Source of the DNA: Vreelandella nanhaiensis
GTDB lineage: Bacteria; Pseudomonadota; Gammaproteobacteria; Pseudomonadales; Halomonadaceae
NCBI RefSeq assembly: GCF_003990185.1
Contig: NZ_RZHF01000005.1
Location: 186,001 to 250,000, forward strand
Length of the DNA stretch: 64,000 bases
Reading direction: 5' to 3'
Shown: positions 47,021-57,248 of the stretch, in pieces
How positions within the stretch are numbered: the stretch's first letter is position 1
How the letters are laid out: the number at the start of each line of letters is the position of its first letter
The notes under the pieces: generated by a model
What the model saw: the letters and a program-made list of their open reading frames with translations, nothing else
The model's database searches: none
What the model was told of the DNA's origin: nothing
Position numbers and translations under genes: made by a program

Positions 47021-49468
47021 TTACAGGGGAGTAGGACGATAGCCAGGAATGGTCCGTTCAAAATAGCTGTCGGCCTGCTGGCCAATGCCACCTAAGCCAC
47101 GGAATACAAAACGTAAAAACAGCCCGCGATCACTGAAGTCATCTCCAATGCGCGCCGTGTCGTTATCATCTACCCACTCACGCCAAACAAGCTGCACGCC
47201 ATAGCAGCAGTCGTTCCACTGCAACCCGGCCAATTGCTCAAGCGAACGGTCGTTGGTTTGATCGTGCAGATAACGGCCAATCAAATCAATCCTGGGACTG
47301 GCTTTCCAGGCAAACGACAGATCCCACTCTTCGCGGCTGTAGTTACGAAAGCTGTCATCGCCTGGCACCACGTCAGGATCAAACCCTTCGATCTCCCAAC
47401 GGTAGCCAAGGTTCACTACATGGCCTTCCGGATGCCGATAACGCAGGTCAACGCTTGTCCGTTCGGTCTGCTCGCGGTGGTCATCGTATAGCCACTCGTA
47501 GCCGGTACTCCAGCGATCATTGATCTGCCAGTCTAATCGGGTAACAAGAGGCGAGCGGTCACGCGTGGCCTGGTAATAGCGCTGCGGGTTAACGTTAGGG
47601 TCCTCTTCGGGCCTTGCAGGTAGTGTGTCCGGATCCCCTTCACTATCAATACGCCGCTCGGCAAAATAGACGCTTTGACCTACGCCAAACGTCAAGCGCT
47701 CCCGCCCGTTGCTGTCTTCAATCAGGCGTGACTCTACGCCCAGCGACACGCGGTTAAGATCGCCCACCCGGTCAGCACCGGAAAAGCGGTGGGGCGACCA
47801 CAGCTGTTCCCAGGAAAAGGCGCGCTCGCGGCTATCGAAGTCGGGCAGTTGCGTCTGGTTGGTACGCGGTACGTAGGCGTAGTTAAGGCGAGGCTCCAGG
47901 GTTTGCCGGTAATCCCGATTGCCAAGCTCCAGCTCGCGTTCAAACACCAAACCGCTATCCACCGATGTCACCGCGACGCTACGCGTTGGCGAAGTGCCAC
48001 GATCAGTTTCCCGCTCGCCGTAATCAAGCTCATAGGCGGTATACCAAAGCTCGGTACGCGGCTCGATATACCCCCAGGACTCCTCTCCACGCCAGCCAAG
48101 CGCTGGAGTCAAGTGCAGTCGGCTACCTGTCGCGGCTTCTCGTTCCGGCACTCGCCGCTCATCGACATCACGCCAGAAGTAGGTTGCGTTGGAGCGCCAT
48201 TCACTATAGAGCCCGTGGCCTAGCTGCCAGTTGGAGTTCGCGGTCAGGCTGGGCAGGCGATAAAATGGCTTGTCGGTATCGTTAAGCGGGTCTTCAAGAC
48301 GCTGAAAACCTTGCGCCCGCGCATCAAGCTGCCAGCGCTCACCCTGGTAGTCCACTTGAGCAAGCCGCTCCATGCTGACACGGTCGCTGTTGCCAAACTC
48401 GGCGCCGAAATCATCAAAATAGCGCCCGTCGCTAGCAGCACCATAGCGAAGGCTGTAATTGCTGCGGCTGTTAACCCGGCCAGCATGCTGGGCATCAATG
48501 TACCAGCGATCCTCGCCTGTAAAACGATTGTCGTTGTTGGCGCCGCCGTCATCGCTGCTCAGGTAACCACCTTCCACGGTGCCCGCGCTCTCTTCAAACA
48601 GGTAGCGGTACTCACCGTTTAGCAGCAACCCGCGATCTGACATCCAGCGCGGCGTAATTGTGGCGTCGTGATTGGGCGCGATATTCCAATAAAACGGCTG
48701 GGCGTAATCAAATCCATCTGATGAGAACCCGATGGCAGGAGACAGCAAGCCTGTATGGCGCTGGTCATCAATGGGAAAGCGCAACCATGGCCAGTAAAAG
48801 ATAGGCACGTCTTTTACCTGTAAACGGGCGTGGCGTGCGGTGCCAAACCCCGACTCCTGATTAAGCCGTATATCACTGCTAACCAGTTGCCAGGTGTTAG
48901 CGCCAGGGTCACAGGTCGTGAAGGTAGCATCATGCAAGCGATACCGCGCCTCGCCTATTTGCTCAAGCTGGCTTGCCTGGCCACGCAAATGCTCTTCATA
49001 CAACACATAATGACTATTGCGGATAGTGGCCCGGTCTTCGTTGAGCATTAGCGTGGCGTTGTCCCCACGCAGCAGAGCCTGACCGTCGCGTAGCACCAAA
49101 TTGCCCTCGGCATCGACCTGCTGACGATCGGCGGGCAAAAAAATTCGCTCGGCCTCAAGCTCGGTATTCCCACGCCGCAATACCACATCACCCCGTAAAA
49201 GCGCTTCACCGTCAGCGGCGTAATCCGCTTCCTGGGTCTCAACTGATAGGGTTTCGGGATTCTGCTCTTCAGGCAGCCGGTAGCCGGGCATGACATATCG
49301 CCCGCGGCATAATTGTTGCGGTGCTTCGCTCTGCCCCCAGGGCTGCCAATCAAGTGCCTCGGGAGGCAGCGTTTGATCCTGAGCCACTGCCGTGAACGAG
49401 GCCCCAGCAAGCAAACTGCCCATCAGCGTATGCGCAACCGGTACGGTGCGCGTAAATCGCTTGCCCAT
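47021..49468 (-). CDS. lptD: LPS-assembly outer-membrane protein
   Basis: 815 residues from the ATG with AAGGA eight bases before it. Signal peptide, OstA/LptA-like periplasmic domain (about 85-200) and a large beta-barrel. The disulfide cysteines known from E. coli are matched: Cys54 and Cys186 in the N-terminal part and the adjacent CC pair in WNDCCYG near the C-terminus. Inserts lipopolysaccharide into the outer leaflet with LptE. First gene of the minus-strand run to apaG; divergent from amgK. Confidence 0.96.
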   Translation of the reverse strand: MGKRFTRTVPVAHTLMGSLLAGASFTAVAQDQTLPPEALDWQPWGQSEAPQQLCRGRYVMPGYRLPEEQNPETLSVETQEADYAADGEALLRGDVVLRRGNTELEAERIFLPADRQQVDAEGNLVLRDGQALLRGDNATLMLNEDRATIRNSHYVLYEEHLRGQASQLEQIGEARYRLHDATFTTCDPGANTWQLVSSDIRLNQESGFGTARHARLQVKDVPIFYWPWLRFPIDDQRHTGLLSPAIGFSSDGFDYAQPFYWNIAPNHDATITPRWMSDRGLLLNGEYRYLFEESAGTVEGGYLSSDDGGANNDNRFTGEDRWYIDAQHAGRVNSRSNYSLRYGAASDGRYFDDFGAEFGNSDRVSMERLAQVDYQGERWQLDARAQGFQRLEDPLNDTDKPFYRLPSLTANSNWQLGHGLYSEWRSNATYFWRDVDERRVPEREAATGSRLHLTPALGWRGEESWGYIEPRTELWYTAYELDYGERETDRGTSPTRSVAVTSVDSGLVFERELELGNRDYRQTLEPRLNYAYVPRTNQTQLPDFDSRERAFSWEQLWSPHRFSGADRVGDLNRVSLGVESRLIEDSNGRERLTFGVGQSVYFAERRIDSEGDPDTLPARPEEDPNVNPQRYYQATRDRSPLVTRLDWQINDRWSTGYEWLYDDHREQTERTSVDLRYRHPEGHVVNLGYRWEIEGFDPDVVPGDDSFRNYSREEWDLSFAWKASPRIDLIGRYLHDQTNDRSLEQLAGLQWNDCCYGVQLVWREWVDDNDTARIGDDFSDRGLFLRFVFRGLGGIGQQADSYFERTIPGYRPTPL

Positions 49469-49538
49469 GTTCGTTATCCTTGGCATCCAGAATAGGTATT
49501 ATACAGCCCGCATGATGCCCGACCAGCAAGGAGCTTGC

Positions 49539-51256
<1,718 letters not shown>

Positions 51257-51266
51257 GGAGAGCCAC

Positions 51267-51686
51267 GTGAAAGCAAGGGTAAAATGGACGGATGGTCGTC
51301 AATTTATCGCCGAGTCGGGTAGCGGGCACAGCGTTGTGATCGACGGCCCGCCCGATCATGGCGGTCGTAATACCGGGCCTCGCCCCATGGAAATGTTGCT
51401 CATGGGCATGGGTAGCTGTACGGCGTTTGATATCCTGAACATTCTGGATAAAGCGCGCGCGGATGTCACCGACTGTGTCGCTGAACTGGATGCACAACGC
51501 GCTGACAAAGTGCCTGCGGTATTTACCAAGATTCACGTGCACTTTGTGGTGACAGGCCGGGCATTGAAAGAGAAGCAGGTCGCGCGTGCTGTGGAACTGT
51601 CTGCAGAAAAATACTGCAGTGCGTCCATCATGCTCGTAAAAGGCGGCGTTGAGATCACGCATTCCTTTGAGATTATAGAGGCTTGA
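51267..51686 (+). CDS. OsmC/YhfA-like protein
   Basis: 139 residues starting at GTG with AAGGAGAG upstream. OsmC fold with RPMEMLLMGMGSCTAFDIL and the second Cys in SAEKYCSASIML; both Cys of the family's peroxide-reactive pair are present. The YhfA branch has no settled function. Ten bases after murU, so probably on the same transcript. Confidence 0.88.
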   Translation: MKARVKWTDGRQFIAESGSGHSVVIDGPPDHGGRNTGPRPMEMLLMGMGSCTAFDILNILDKARADVTDCVAELDAQRADKVPAVFTKIHVHFVVTGRALKEKQVARAVELSAEKYCSASIMLVKGGVEITHSFEIIEA

Positions 51687-51740
51687 GACGAAGCGACAGC
51701 ATCCTGCGCTCACTCTTGTGGCCTGTTGCACACCGCTGCA

Positions 51741-51786
51741 TAAAAAAATGCCCTGCCGGGATGCATACCCTGCCCCGGACGGGCAT
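51741..51786 (-). terminator. Minus-strand terminator-like hairpin with no matching gene
   Basis: ATGCCC-TG-CCGGG pairs with CCCGG-AC-GGGCAT around a 13-base loop; on the minus strand the stem is followed by TTTTTTTA. There is no annotated minus-strand gene upstream for it to end. On the plus strand it has no T-run. Confidence 0.5.
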
Positions 51787-51922
51787 AATACGCCTCCTTG
51801 CATTATCCCCTACTGTCCTGCCCGCGCTTTTAAAAAGCGAGCATCGCGCATGGCAGTAGGTTCTTTTCGGTTCCGACGCTGGCTCGTCGGGGTATCTTCA
51901 TCTGCCATAGGGAGGTTCGGAC

Positions 51923-52717
51923 ATGTCAGATAATCTCCGACTCCACGGGTTCAATAACCTGACCAGCTCGCTGAGCTTTAATATTTACGACATCTGCTAC
52001 GCCAAAACCGAAGAGCAGCGTACCGCTTATATCGACTATATCGATGAGCTTTACAATGCCGAGCGGTTGACGCAAATTTTAAAGGATGTCACCAATATTA
52101 TCGGCGCGCATGTGCTGAATATTGCCCGTCAAGATTATGAACCTCACGGGGCTAGTGTCACCATTCTCATTGCTGAACATGAGCTTGATGATGCCAATCC
52201 TGAGAAAACGGAGCCAGGTCCTGGTCCGCTGCCTGAAACCGTGGTTGCTCATCTGGATAAGAGCCATGTCACCGTACATAGCTACCCGGAATCGCATCCT
52301 GACAACGGCATCAGTACTTTCCGTCTGGATATTGACGTGTCAACGTGCGGTCACATCAGCCCGTTGAAAGCGCTGAACTACCTGATCCACAGCTTTGATT
52401 CTGACATCGTCACCATGGATTACCGCGTGCGCGGCTTTACACGTGATGTGGACGGCAAAAAACTGTTCATCGATCACGATATTGCCTCGATCCAGGATTA
52501 TCTGGCGGAAGATACCAAGCAGGCATATCAGATGATGGATGTAAACGTGTATCAGGACAACATGTTCCATACCAAGATGCTGCTTAAGGATTTTGAGCTC
52601 GACAACTACCTGTTCGGCACGTCGCGTCGCGATATCACGTTTGAAGAAGCGCGCGATATCGAAAGCCGTCTGCGTAAGGAAATGCTGGAAATCTTCTATT
52701 CGCGCAATTTGGATTGA
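51923..52717 (+). CDS. speD: S-adenosylmethionine decarboxylase proenzyme
   Basis: 264 residues, E. coli-type SpeD. Self-cleavage between Lys113 and Ser114 in [14 protein letters not shown] creates the pyruvoyl group at the new N-terminus of the alpha chain. The conserved [20 protein letters not shown] follows. It supplies decarboxylated SAM for spermidine. No spermidine synthase gene is adjacent. AGGGAGG precedes the ATG, and a 236-base leader region with several hairpins separates it from the OsmC-like gene. Confidence 0.96.
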   Translation: MSDNLRLHGFNNLTSSLSFNIYDICYAKTEEQRTAYIDYIDELYNAERLTQILKDVTNIIGAHVLNIARQDYEPHGASVTILIAEHELDDANPEKTEPGPGPLPETVVAHLDKSHVTVHSYPESHPDNGISTFRLDIDVSTCGHISPLKALNYLIHSFDSDIVTMDYRVRGFTRDVDGKKLFIDHDIASIQDYLAEDTKQAYQMMDVNVYQDNMFHTKMLLKDFELDNYLFGTSRRDITFEEARDIESRLRKEMLEIFYSRNLD

Positions 52718-52748
52718 CGAAAGCGCTATTCAAGCTAAAAGCAGTTCT

Positions 52749-52779
52749 TAAAAAGCCGGCTAATTTGCCGGCTTTTTTT
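52749..52779. terminator. Bidirectional terminator between speD and the acyltransferase gene
   Basis: AAAAGCCGGC(TAATTT)GCCGGCTTTTTTT serves speD on the plus strand and the acyltransferase on the minus strand. Confidence 0.88.
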
Positions 52780-52791
52780 GTTGCTAAATAG

Positions 52792-53706
52792 TTAATAGAA
52801 CCCGCTTTCACCTTCAGGGCGGGTTTTAAAGCGCCGGTGTAGCCAAAGATACTGCTCGGGATGCTTGCGAATGGCACGCTCAATAAATTGATTAATCCGA
52901 GAGGCATCATCAATCTCATCGCCACTAGGGAAGTTTTCAAACGCTGGCAGGCACTCGATGGTATAGGTGCGGTTATCCGGGTTGCGGTGAAACATCAGCG
53001 GCACGACCGGCGCCCCGGTCATTCGCGCAATCTTGGCGGTCAGGCGAATAGTGGCGGCCTGTTGGCCAAATAGCGGCGCAAACACGCTGACATCGCGACC
53101 AAAGTCCTGATCGGGCGAGTACCAGACAATATGCCCGGCCTTAATACGTCGCACTACGCCCCGCAAGTCATGCCGGTCAATCGCCTGGCCAAAAATGCGT
53201 GAGCGGGCACGCGTCATGAAGCGCTCGAAAAGTGGATTATTGTGCGGGCGATAGACCACGTCTGCAGGAAAGAATAGAGAATGCAGTGCACCGCCCAGAT
53301 CAAGCGTTGAGAAATGAATCCCTACCACCAGCACACCCTTGCCCTGCGCCTTGGCATGGGCCAAATGCTCCTGGCCATGGTACGCCACCCGATGGCGAAA
53401 TCCTTCGGCGCTGCGACACCAGCCGGTGGCGGTTTCAACCAGGCCGATACCGTTGGCGATAAAGGTATCTTTCACCAACTTGTACTGCTCATCAGCGTTT
53501 TTTTCAGGGAAGCAGAGTGCCAGATTCGTGGCGGTAATATGGCGCCGACGCTTGGCAAACCGCCATGCAAGCAGGCCCATCATCTTGCCTACCCAGAGCT
53601 TTAACCCCCAGGGCAGCCAGGCCGCCACATACATGGCGCCAATGGCAAGCCAGGTGCCCCAATAGCGCGGATGAGCAAAGGAACGTGGATAACGTGTTTT
53701 TGACAT
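52792..53706 (-). CDS. Lipid A late acyltransferase (LpxL/LpxM family)
   Basis: 304 residues from the ATG with AGGTGG in front; a GTG three codons earlier is possible. One N-terminal membrane helix, then the HX4D catalytic motif HFSTLD (His131, Asp136) and YSPDQDFGRDVSVFAPLFG. Members add secondary lauroyl or myristoyl chains to Kdo-lipid A at the inner membrane. Which member (LpxL, LpxM or LpxP) cannot be told from sequence alone. Confidence 0.9.
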   Translation of the reverse strand: MSKTRYPRSFAHPRYWGTWLAIGAMYVAAWLPWGLKLWVGKMMGLLAWRFAKRRRHITATNLALCFPEKNADEQYKLVKDTFIANGIGLVETATGWCRSAEGFRHRVAYHGQEHLAHAKAQGKGVLVVGIHFSTLDLGGALHSLFFPADVVYRPHNNPLFERFMTRARSRIFGQAIDRHDLRGVVRRIKAGHIVWYSPDQDFGRDVSVFAPLFGQQAATIRLTAKIARMTGAPVVPLMFHRNPDNRTYTIECLPAFENFPSGDEIDDASRINQFIERAIRKHPEQYLWLHRRFKTRPEGESGFY

Positions 53707-53715
53707 GCCTACCAC

Positions 53716-54816
53716 CTAAACTGTGGGCGCTTGATAGTGCCGGGGTACGCGTGGCAATACGCCGGTTAACAAGGTGTAGCTAATGGTGTCGCAATAGCGT
53801 GCCACTTCATCGACCGGCAGCACAGCACCATTGCTGGCAGCTCCCCAAAGCACCACCTCACTGCCAATAGCAGCGCTCTGGATATCGGTCACATCGACCG
53901 TCAGCATATCCATCGATACCTTGCCAGCGATGGCGCAGCGCTGCCCATTGACCAGCACCGGTGTGCCATCCACCGCGTGGCGGTCATAACCATCACCATA
54001 GCCTGCGGCGATTACCGCAATACGTGAACGGCGCTTGGCGCGCCAACGCCCGCCGTAACCGACCGGCTCGCCTTCGCTTAGCTCGCGCAGAGCAATAATT
54101 TCCGAGCGCAGGCTCATCACCGGACGTAACTGACGGGTAGTGTCATTGGCTACTTCCAGCGGGTCGCTTCCATACAGCATCACACCTGGGCGGTTCCAAT
54201 CGCCATGGGCGTCAGGCCAGGCGAGCGTGGCGGGAGAGTTGGCCAGGCAAAGCGGCGCATCCAGTGTCTTGGCCAGCGCCTGCAATACTTGCATTTGCTG
54301 CGTAAAGTAACGCCCATCGCTGGCATCAGCAGTGGCGAAGTGGCTCATTAAATGCAATGCAGCGACTTGGGGGGCGTTTACAAGGCGTTGCCAAACAGCG
54401 GGCGCCTCTTTTACATCAAATCCCAGCCGATGCATGCCCGAATCAACCTTCAGCCATACCGGAATCGGCTGCTGAGGTGAAAAGGCCAGCAGCGCGTCTA
54501 CCTGCCATGCGCTATGCACAGCCACCCACAGTTGGTGACGATCCACCAGCGGCAGCTCATCGGCGCTGAATATGCCTTCCAGCAGCACAATCGGCTTGGT
54601 GATACCGCCTTCACGCAAGGCGAGCGCCTCTTCGATACAGGCAACGCCAAACGCGGGCGCCAGGCTTTCAAGCGCCTGAGCACACGCCACGGCACCGTGG
54701 CCATAAGCATTGGCCTTGATCACCGCTAATGAGCGGCTTTGCGGTGCACATTGGCACGCCAACTGATAGTTGTGACGCAGCGCGTCTAAATCGATATGGG
54801 CCACTAGGGGGCGCAT
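53716..54816 (-). CDS. alr: Alanine racemase
   Basis: 366 residues from the ATG; a GTG one codon earlier is an equal option. PLP lysine Lys34 in AVIKANAYGHG, VDSGMHRLGF, and GDGYDRHAVDGTPVLVNG carrying the catalytic Tyr. Converts L-Ala to D-Ala for peptidoglycan. Nine bases before the acyltransferase gene, so likely co-transcribed with it. Confidence 0.95.
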   Translation of the reverse strand: MRPLVAHIDLDALRHNYQLACQCAPQSRSLAVIKANAYGHGAVACAQALESLAPAFGVACIEEALALREGGITKPIVLLEGIFSADELPLVDRHQLWVAVHSAWQVDALLAFSPQQPIPVWLKVDSGMHRLGFDVKEAPAVWQRLVNAPQVAALHLMSHFATADASDGRYFTQQMQVLQALAKTLDAPLCLANSPATLAWPDAHGDWNRPGVMLYGSDPLEVANDTTRQLRPVMSLRSEIIALRELSEGEPVGYGGRWRAKRRSRIAVIAAGYGDGYDRHAVDGTPVLVNGQRCAIAGKVSMDMLTVDVTDIQSAAIGSEVVLWGAASNGAVLPVDEVARYCDTISYTLLTGVLPRVPRHYQAPTV

Positions 54817-54867
54817 CACATCTCTCGCTTATCGGTAATAAATCAGCAATATTGCTTACCCTAACAG

Positions 54868-54897
54868 CAACGCACCGAGCATAAACTCGGTGCGTTG
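54868..54897 (-). terminator. Perfect 12-bp hairpin downstream of rpoS
   Basis: CAACGCACCGAG and CTCGGTGCGTTG are exact complements around a 6-base loop, 30 bases after the rpoS stop. No T-run follows (CTGTTAGGG), so it may be a weak terminator or a 3' stabilising structure between rpoS and alr. Confidence 0.6.
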
Positions 54898-54926
54898 AGG
54901 TCGTGCTGGTGGGTCGATCGTGTTGG

Positions 54927-55901
54927 CTAGCTTTCGAAAATAGCCTCAAGCGACAGGCCCTGCTTCTCAAGGGATCGCCGCAGTTTCTTTAATGCTTCTA
55001 CCTGGATTTGACGCACCCGTTCACGCGTCAGGCCAATTTCTGCCCCCACTTCTTCAAGAGTGGCAGCTTCGTGACCACGCAACCCAAAGCGGCGCACGAC
55101 CACTTCACGCTGCTTGTCACTCAGCTCATCCAGCCAGAGATCAACGTGCTCACGCACGTCGCCATCCACCAGGCAACCTTCAGGACCTTGCACCTCATCA
55201 TCGGTCAGGGTATCGATCAGTGGCTTATCGCTCTCACCGCCCATCGGGTAATCGACCGAGGAGACGCGCTCATTTAAGCCCAGCATTTTCTTGACCGTAT
55301 CAACCGGCTTGTCGAGATGATCGGCAATCTCTTCGGCGGTTGCTTCGTGGTCAAGCTTCTGGGTCAGCTCACGCGCGGCACGTAGATAAATATTAAGTTC
55401 TTTAACGACATGAATCGGCAGACGAATGGTGCGCGTCTGGTTCATCAGGGCGCGCTCAATGGTCTGGCGAATCCACCACGTCGCGTAGGTTGAAAAGCGA
55501 AACCCACGCTCAGGATCGAACTTTTCAACCGCACGAATAAGCCCCAAATTGCCCTCTTCGATCAGATCCAGCAGCGTTAGTCCCCGGTTAAGGTAGCGCC
55601 GTGCAATCTTGACCACCAAACGCAGGTTGGACTCGATCATTCGCGAACGACCAAGCGGGTCTCCCTTACGCGCCAAGCGGCCGTAATAAACTTCTTCCTC
55701 AGGCGTTAGTAGTGGCGAAAATCCTATTTCGTTGAGGTAAATTTGCGTGGCATCCAGGCTCTGGGTCGATTGTCGATCCTCGCGCCCTAATGCTTTTTCA
55801 AAGGCATCCTCTTCCACTGCAGTATCATCATCAGCGCTATCCAACGCTTCTTCGGCAGCATCCAGGTCAACCTCCTGTAGATCCTTCTCCAGCATACTCA
55901 T
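54927..55901 (-). CDS. rpoS: RNA polymerase sigma factor RpoS
   Basis: 324 residues from [20 protein letters not shown], the usual RpoS type start with an acidic N-terminus and GGGGGTAAG before the ATG; a longer frame upstream is non-coding leader. Region 1.2 [19 protein letters not shown], region 2 with [18 protein letters not shown] and [19 protein letters not shown], region 4 ending [20 protein letters not shown]. General stress and stationary-phase sigma factor. It follows nlpD with a 216-base gap carrying a tandem repeat. Confidence 0.97.
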   Translation of the reverse strand: MSMLEKDLQEVDLDAAEEALDSADDDTAVEEDAFEKALGREDRQSTQSLDATQIYLNEIGFSPLLTPEEEVYYGRLARKGDPLGRSRMIESNLRLVVKIARRYLNRGLTLLDLIEEGNLGLIRAVEKFDPERGFRFSTYATWWIRQTIERALMNQTRTIRLPIHVVKELNIYLRAARELTQKLDHEATAEEIADHLDKPVDTVKKMLGLNERVSSVDYPMGGESDKPLIDTLTDDEVQGPEGCLVDGDVREHVDLWLDELSDKQREVVVRRFGLRGHEAATLEEVGAEIGLTRERVRQIQVEALKKLRRSLEKQGLSLEAIFES

Positions 55902-56060
55902 GGTCTTACCCCCGTAGTATCGCCTGCCCGCCTTTCTAAAAGAATAAAGGTAGCCACACCCAATGTGCGCTGTACCGTTATTAGTGCGTTGCACCGTTAT
56001 TGTTATTGGCTTGAACCCGCTATTTAACCGCTGATTCAAGAAATCTTGCTACTATTTTTT

Positions 56061-56097
56061 GTCGCGTAGTGCCTTTCCCGTGTCGCATAGTGCCTTT
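56061..56097. repeat. Tandem 16-bp repeat in the nlpD-rpoS gap
   Basis: GTCGCGTAGTGCCTTT at 56061-56076 and GTCGCATAGTGCCTTT at 56082-56097 differ at one base and are spaced by exactly 21 bp, two helical turns. They lie about 160-196 bases upstream of the rpoS start on the minus strand, outside any coding region. Candidate regulatory binding sites. Confidence 0.7.
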
Positions 56098-56117
56098 TGT
56101 CTAGCAGTGTCGTCTAG

Positions 56118-57230
56118 TTAGCGTTTGGGTAGAAAGGTCAAGGGATCCTGAGGCTGCCCATCGCGGCGCACCTCAAAATGCAGCCTGACAGTTTCTGCAT
56201 CACTATTACCCATGGTGGCAATGACTTCACCCGCTTCGACAACATCGTTCTCACTCACGTTTAAACTGTCGTTGTGAGCATAAGCACTCAAGAACTGATC
56301 ATTGTGCTTGAGAAGGATGAGGTTACCATAGCCACGCACACCACTACCGGCATAAACAACGATACCAGGGCCAGCCGCTTTAACAGGTTGACCTTTTTGC
56401 CCAGCGATATCAATCCCTGCGGTAATCGAGTCGCCCTCTCCAAACTTGCCAGTCACCTGCCCATCGGTAGGCCACTGCCAGTCGATTGTATCGGCAGGCG
56501 TGAACGTGCGCGACGAACGGTCTGTTTGAGCAGGCGCTTCGGCAGCTGGCGTCTCGGTCTGCACAACAGTTTGTTCCGCGGGCTCCTGGGCAGGCTGGAC
56601 CGCTGGCTCTGGCTTGGGCTCTGGCTTGGGCTCTGGCTTGGACTCTGCCGCGGGCGCCGGTGCAGGCGTGCTTACCTCGGCAACCACGGCTTCAGCGGTG
56701 GGCTCCTCAGCCGGACGGCTGTTAGAAGCCACTTCCTGAGCGCTGGCTACTGCTTGGCTACTGGCTCGCTCGCTTGCCTGACGCTCACCACTGAGCCGCT
56801 GGCTACGCTCAATCGCGGATTCATCAGGCAGCAGCCAATCAAGCTCCTGATCATTGCTTGCTACAGCAGTTGCCCCGGGGTTTAGCCCGGTAGCCACCAC
56901 GCCGCGGGATTCAGTGCGGGCATTATTCTGAGGCGAAGCATTCGGAGATGACGAATCGGTGGCCGCCCCCGCACGCAGGGTAATCGTTTGCCCGGGTTGG
57001 ATCTGATACGGCGCACCAATATTGTTCATTGCTGCCAGCTGGCGGTAATCCAGATTATGTTGCCAGGCAATACCATAAAGTGTATCGCCCGCCTTCACCG
57101 TATATTGGGGTGAATTTTCCACCGCGCGGCGTGCTTCGCTCAAATCACGTATTTGTGGGGTGTTGTGCTGCTGATTGGCACACCCGCTAACTGCCAACAC
57201 CAACGCTGACATTATGAAGATTTTACGCAT
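56118..57230 (-). CDS. nlpD: Murein hydrolase activator NlpD
   Basis: 370 residues. Lipobox VSGC (Cys17), LysM domain with YTVKAGDTLYGIAWQHNLDY (about 43-90), a long Pro/Glu/Ala linker with repeated PEPK units, and a C-terminal LytM domain (about 265-365). The metal histidine of active M23 peptidases is replaced in GIDIAGQKGQPV, as in E. coli NlpD, so it should activate amidases at the septum rather than cut peptidoglycan. Classic neighbour of rpoS, whose promoter often lies within it. Confidence 0.95.
   Translation of the reverse strand: MRKIFIMSALVLAVSGCANQQHNTPQIRDLSEARRAVENSPQYTVKAGDTLYGIAWQHNLDYRQLAAMNNIGAPYQIQPGQTITLRAGAATDSSSPNASPQNNARTESRGVVATGLNPGATAVASNDQELDWLLPDESAIERSQRLSGERQASERASSQAVASAQEVASNSRPAEEPTAEAVVAEVSTPAPAPAAESKPEPKPEPKPEPAVQPAQEPAEQTVVQTETPAAEAPAQTDRSSRTFTPADTIDWQWPTDGQVTGKFGEGDSITAGIDIAGQKGQPVKAAGPGIVVYAGSGVRGYGNLILLKHNDQFLSAYAHNDSLNVSENDVVEAGEVIATMGNSDAETVRLHFEVRRDGQPQDPLTFLPKR
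56605..56640. repeat. Three perfect 12-bp tandem repeats inside nlpD
   Basis: GGCTCTGGCTTG three times in a row (plus strand), encoding the repeated PKPE units of the NlpD linker. In-frame, so copy-number slips would change linker length without breaking the protein. Confidence 0.9.
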
Positions 57231-57248
57231 GCAAGCCCTACTCCTTTT

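Noticed and set aside
51718..51933. 71-codon plus-strand frame before speD
   Set aside because: No ribosome site, Cys/Pro/Arg-rich with no pattern, and it runs past the speD start.
56274..56885. 203-codon open frame on the plus strand inside nlpD
   Set aside because: Its low-complexity Gly/Leu/Trp stretch is the complement of the NlpD PEPK repeats.
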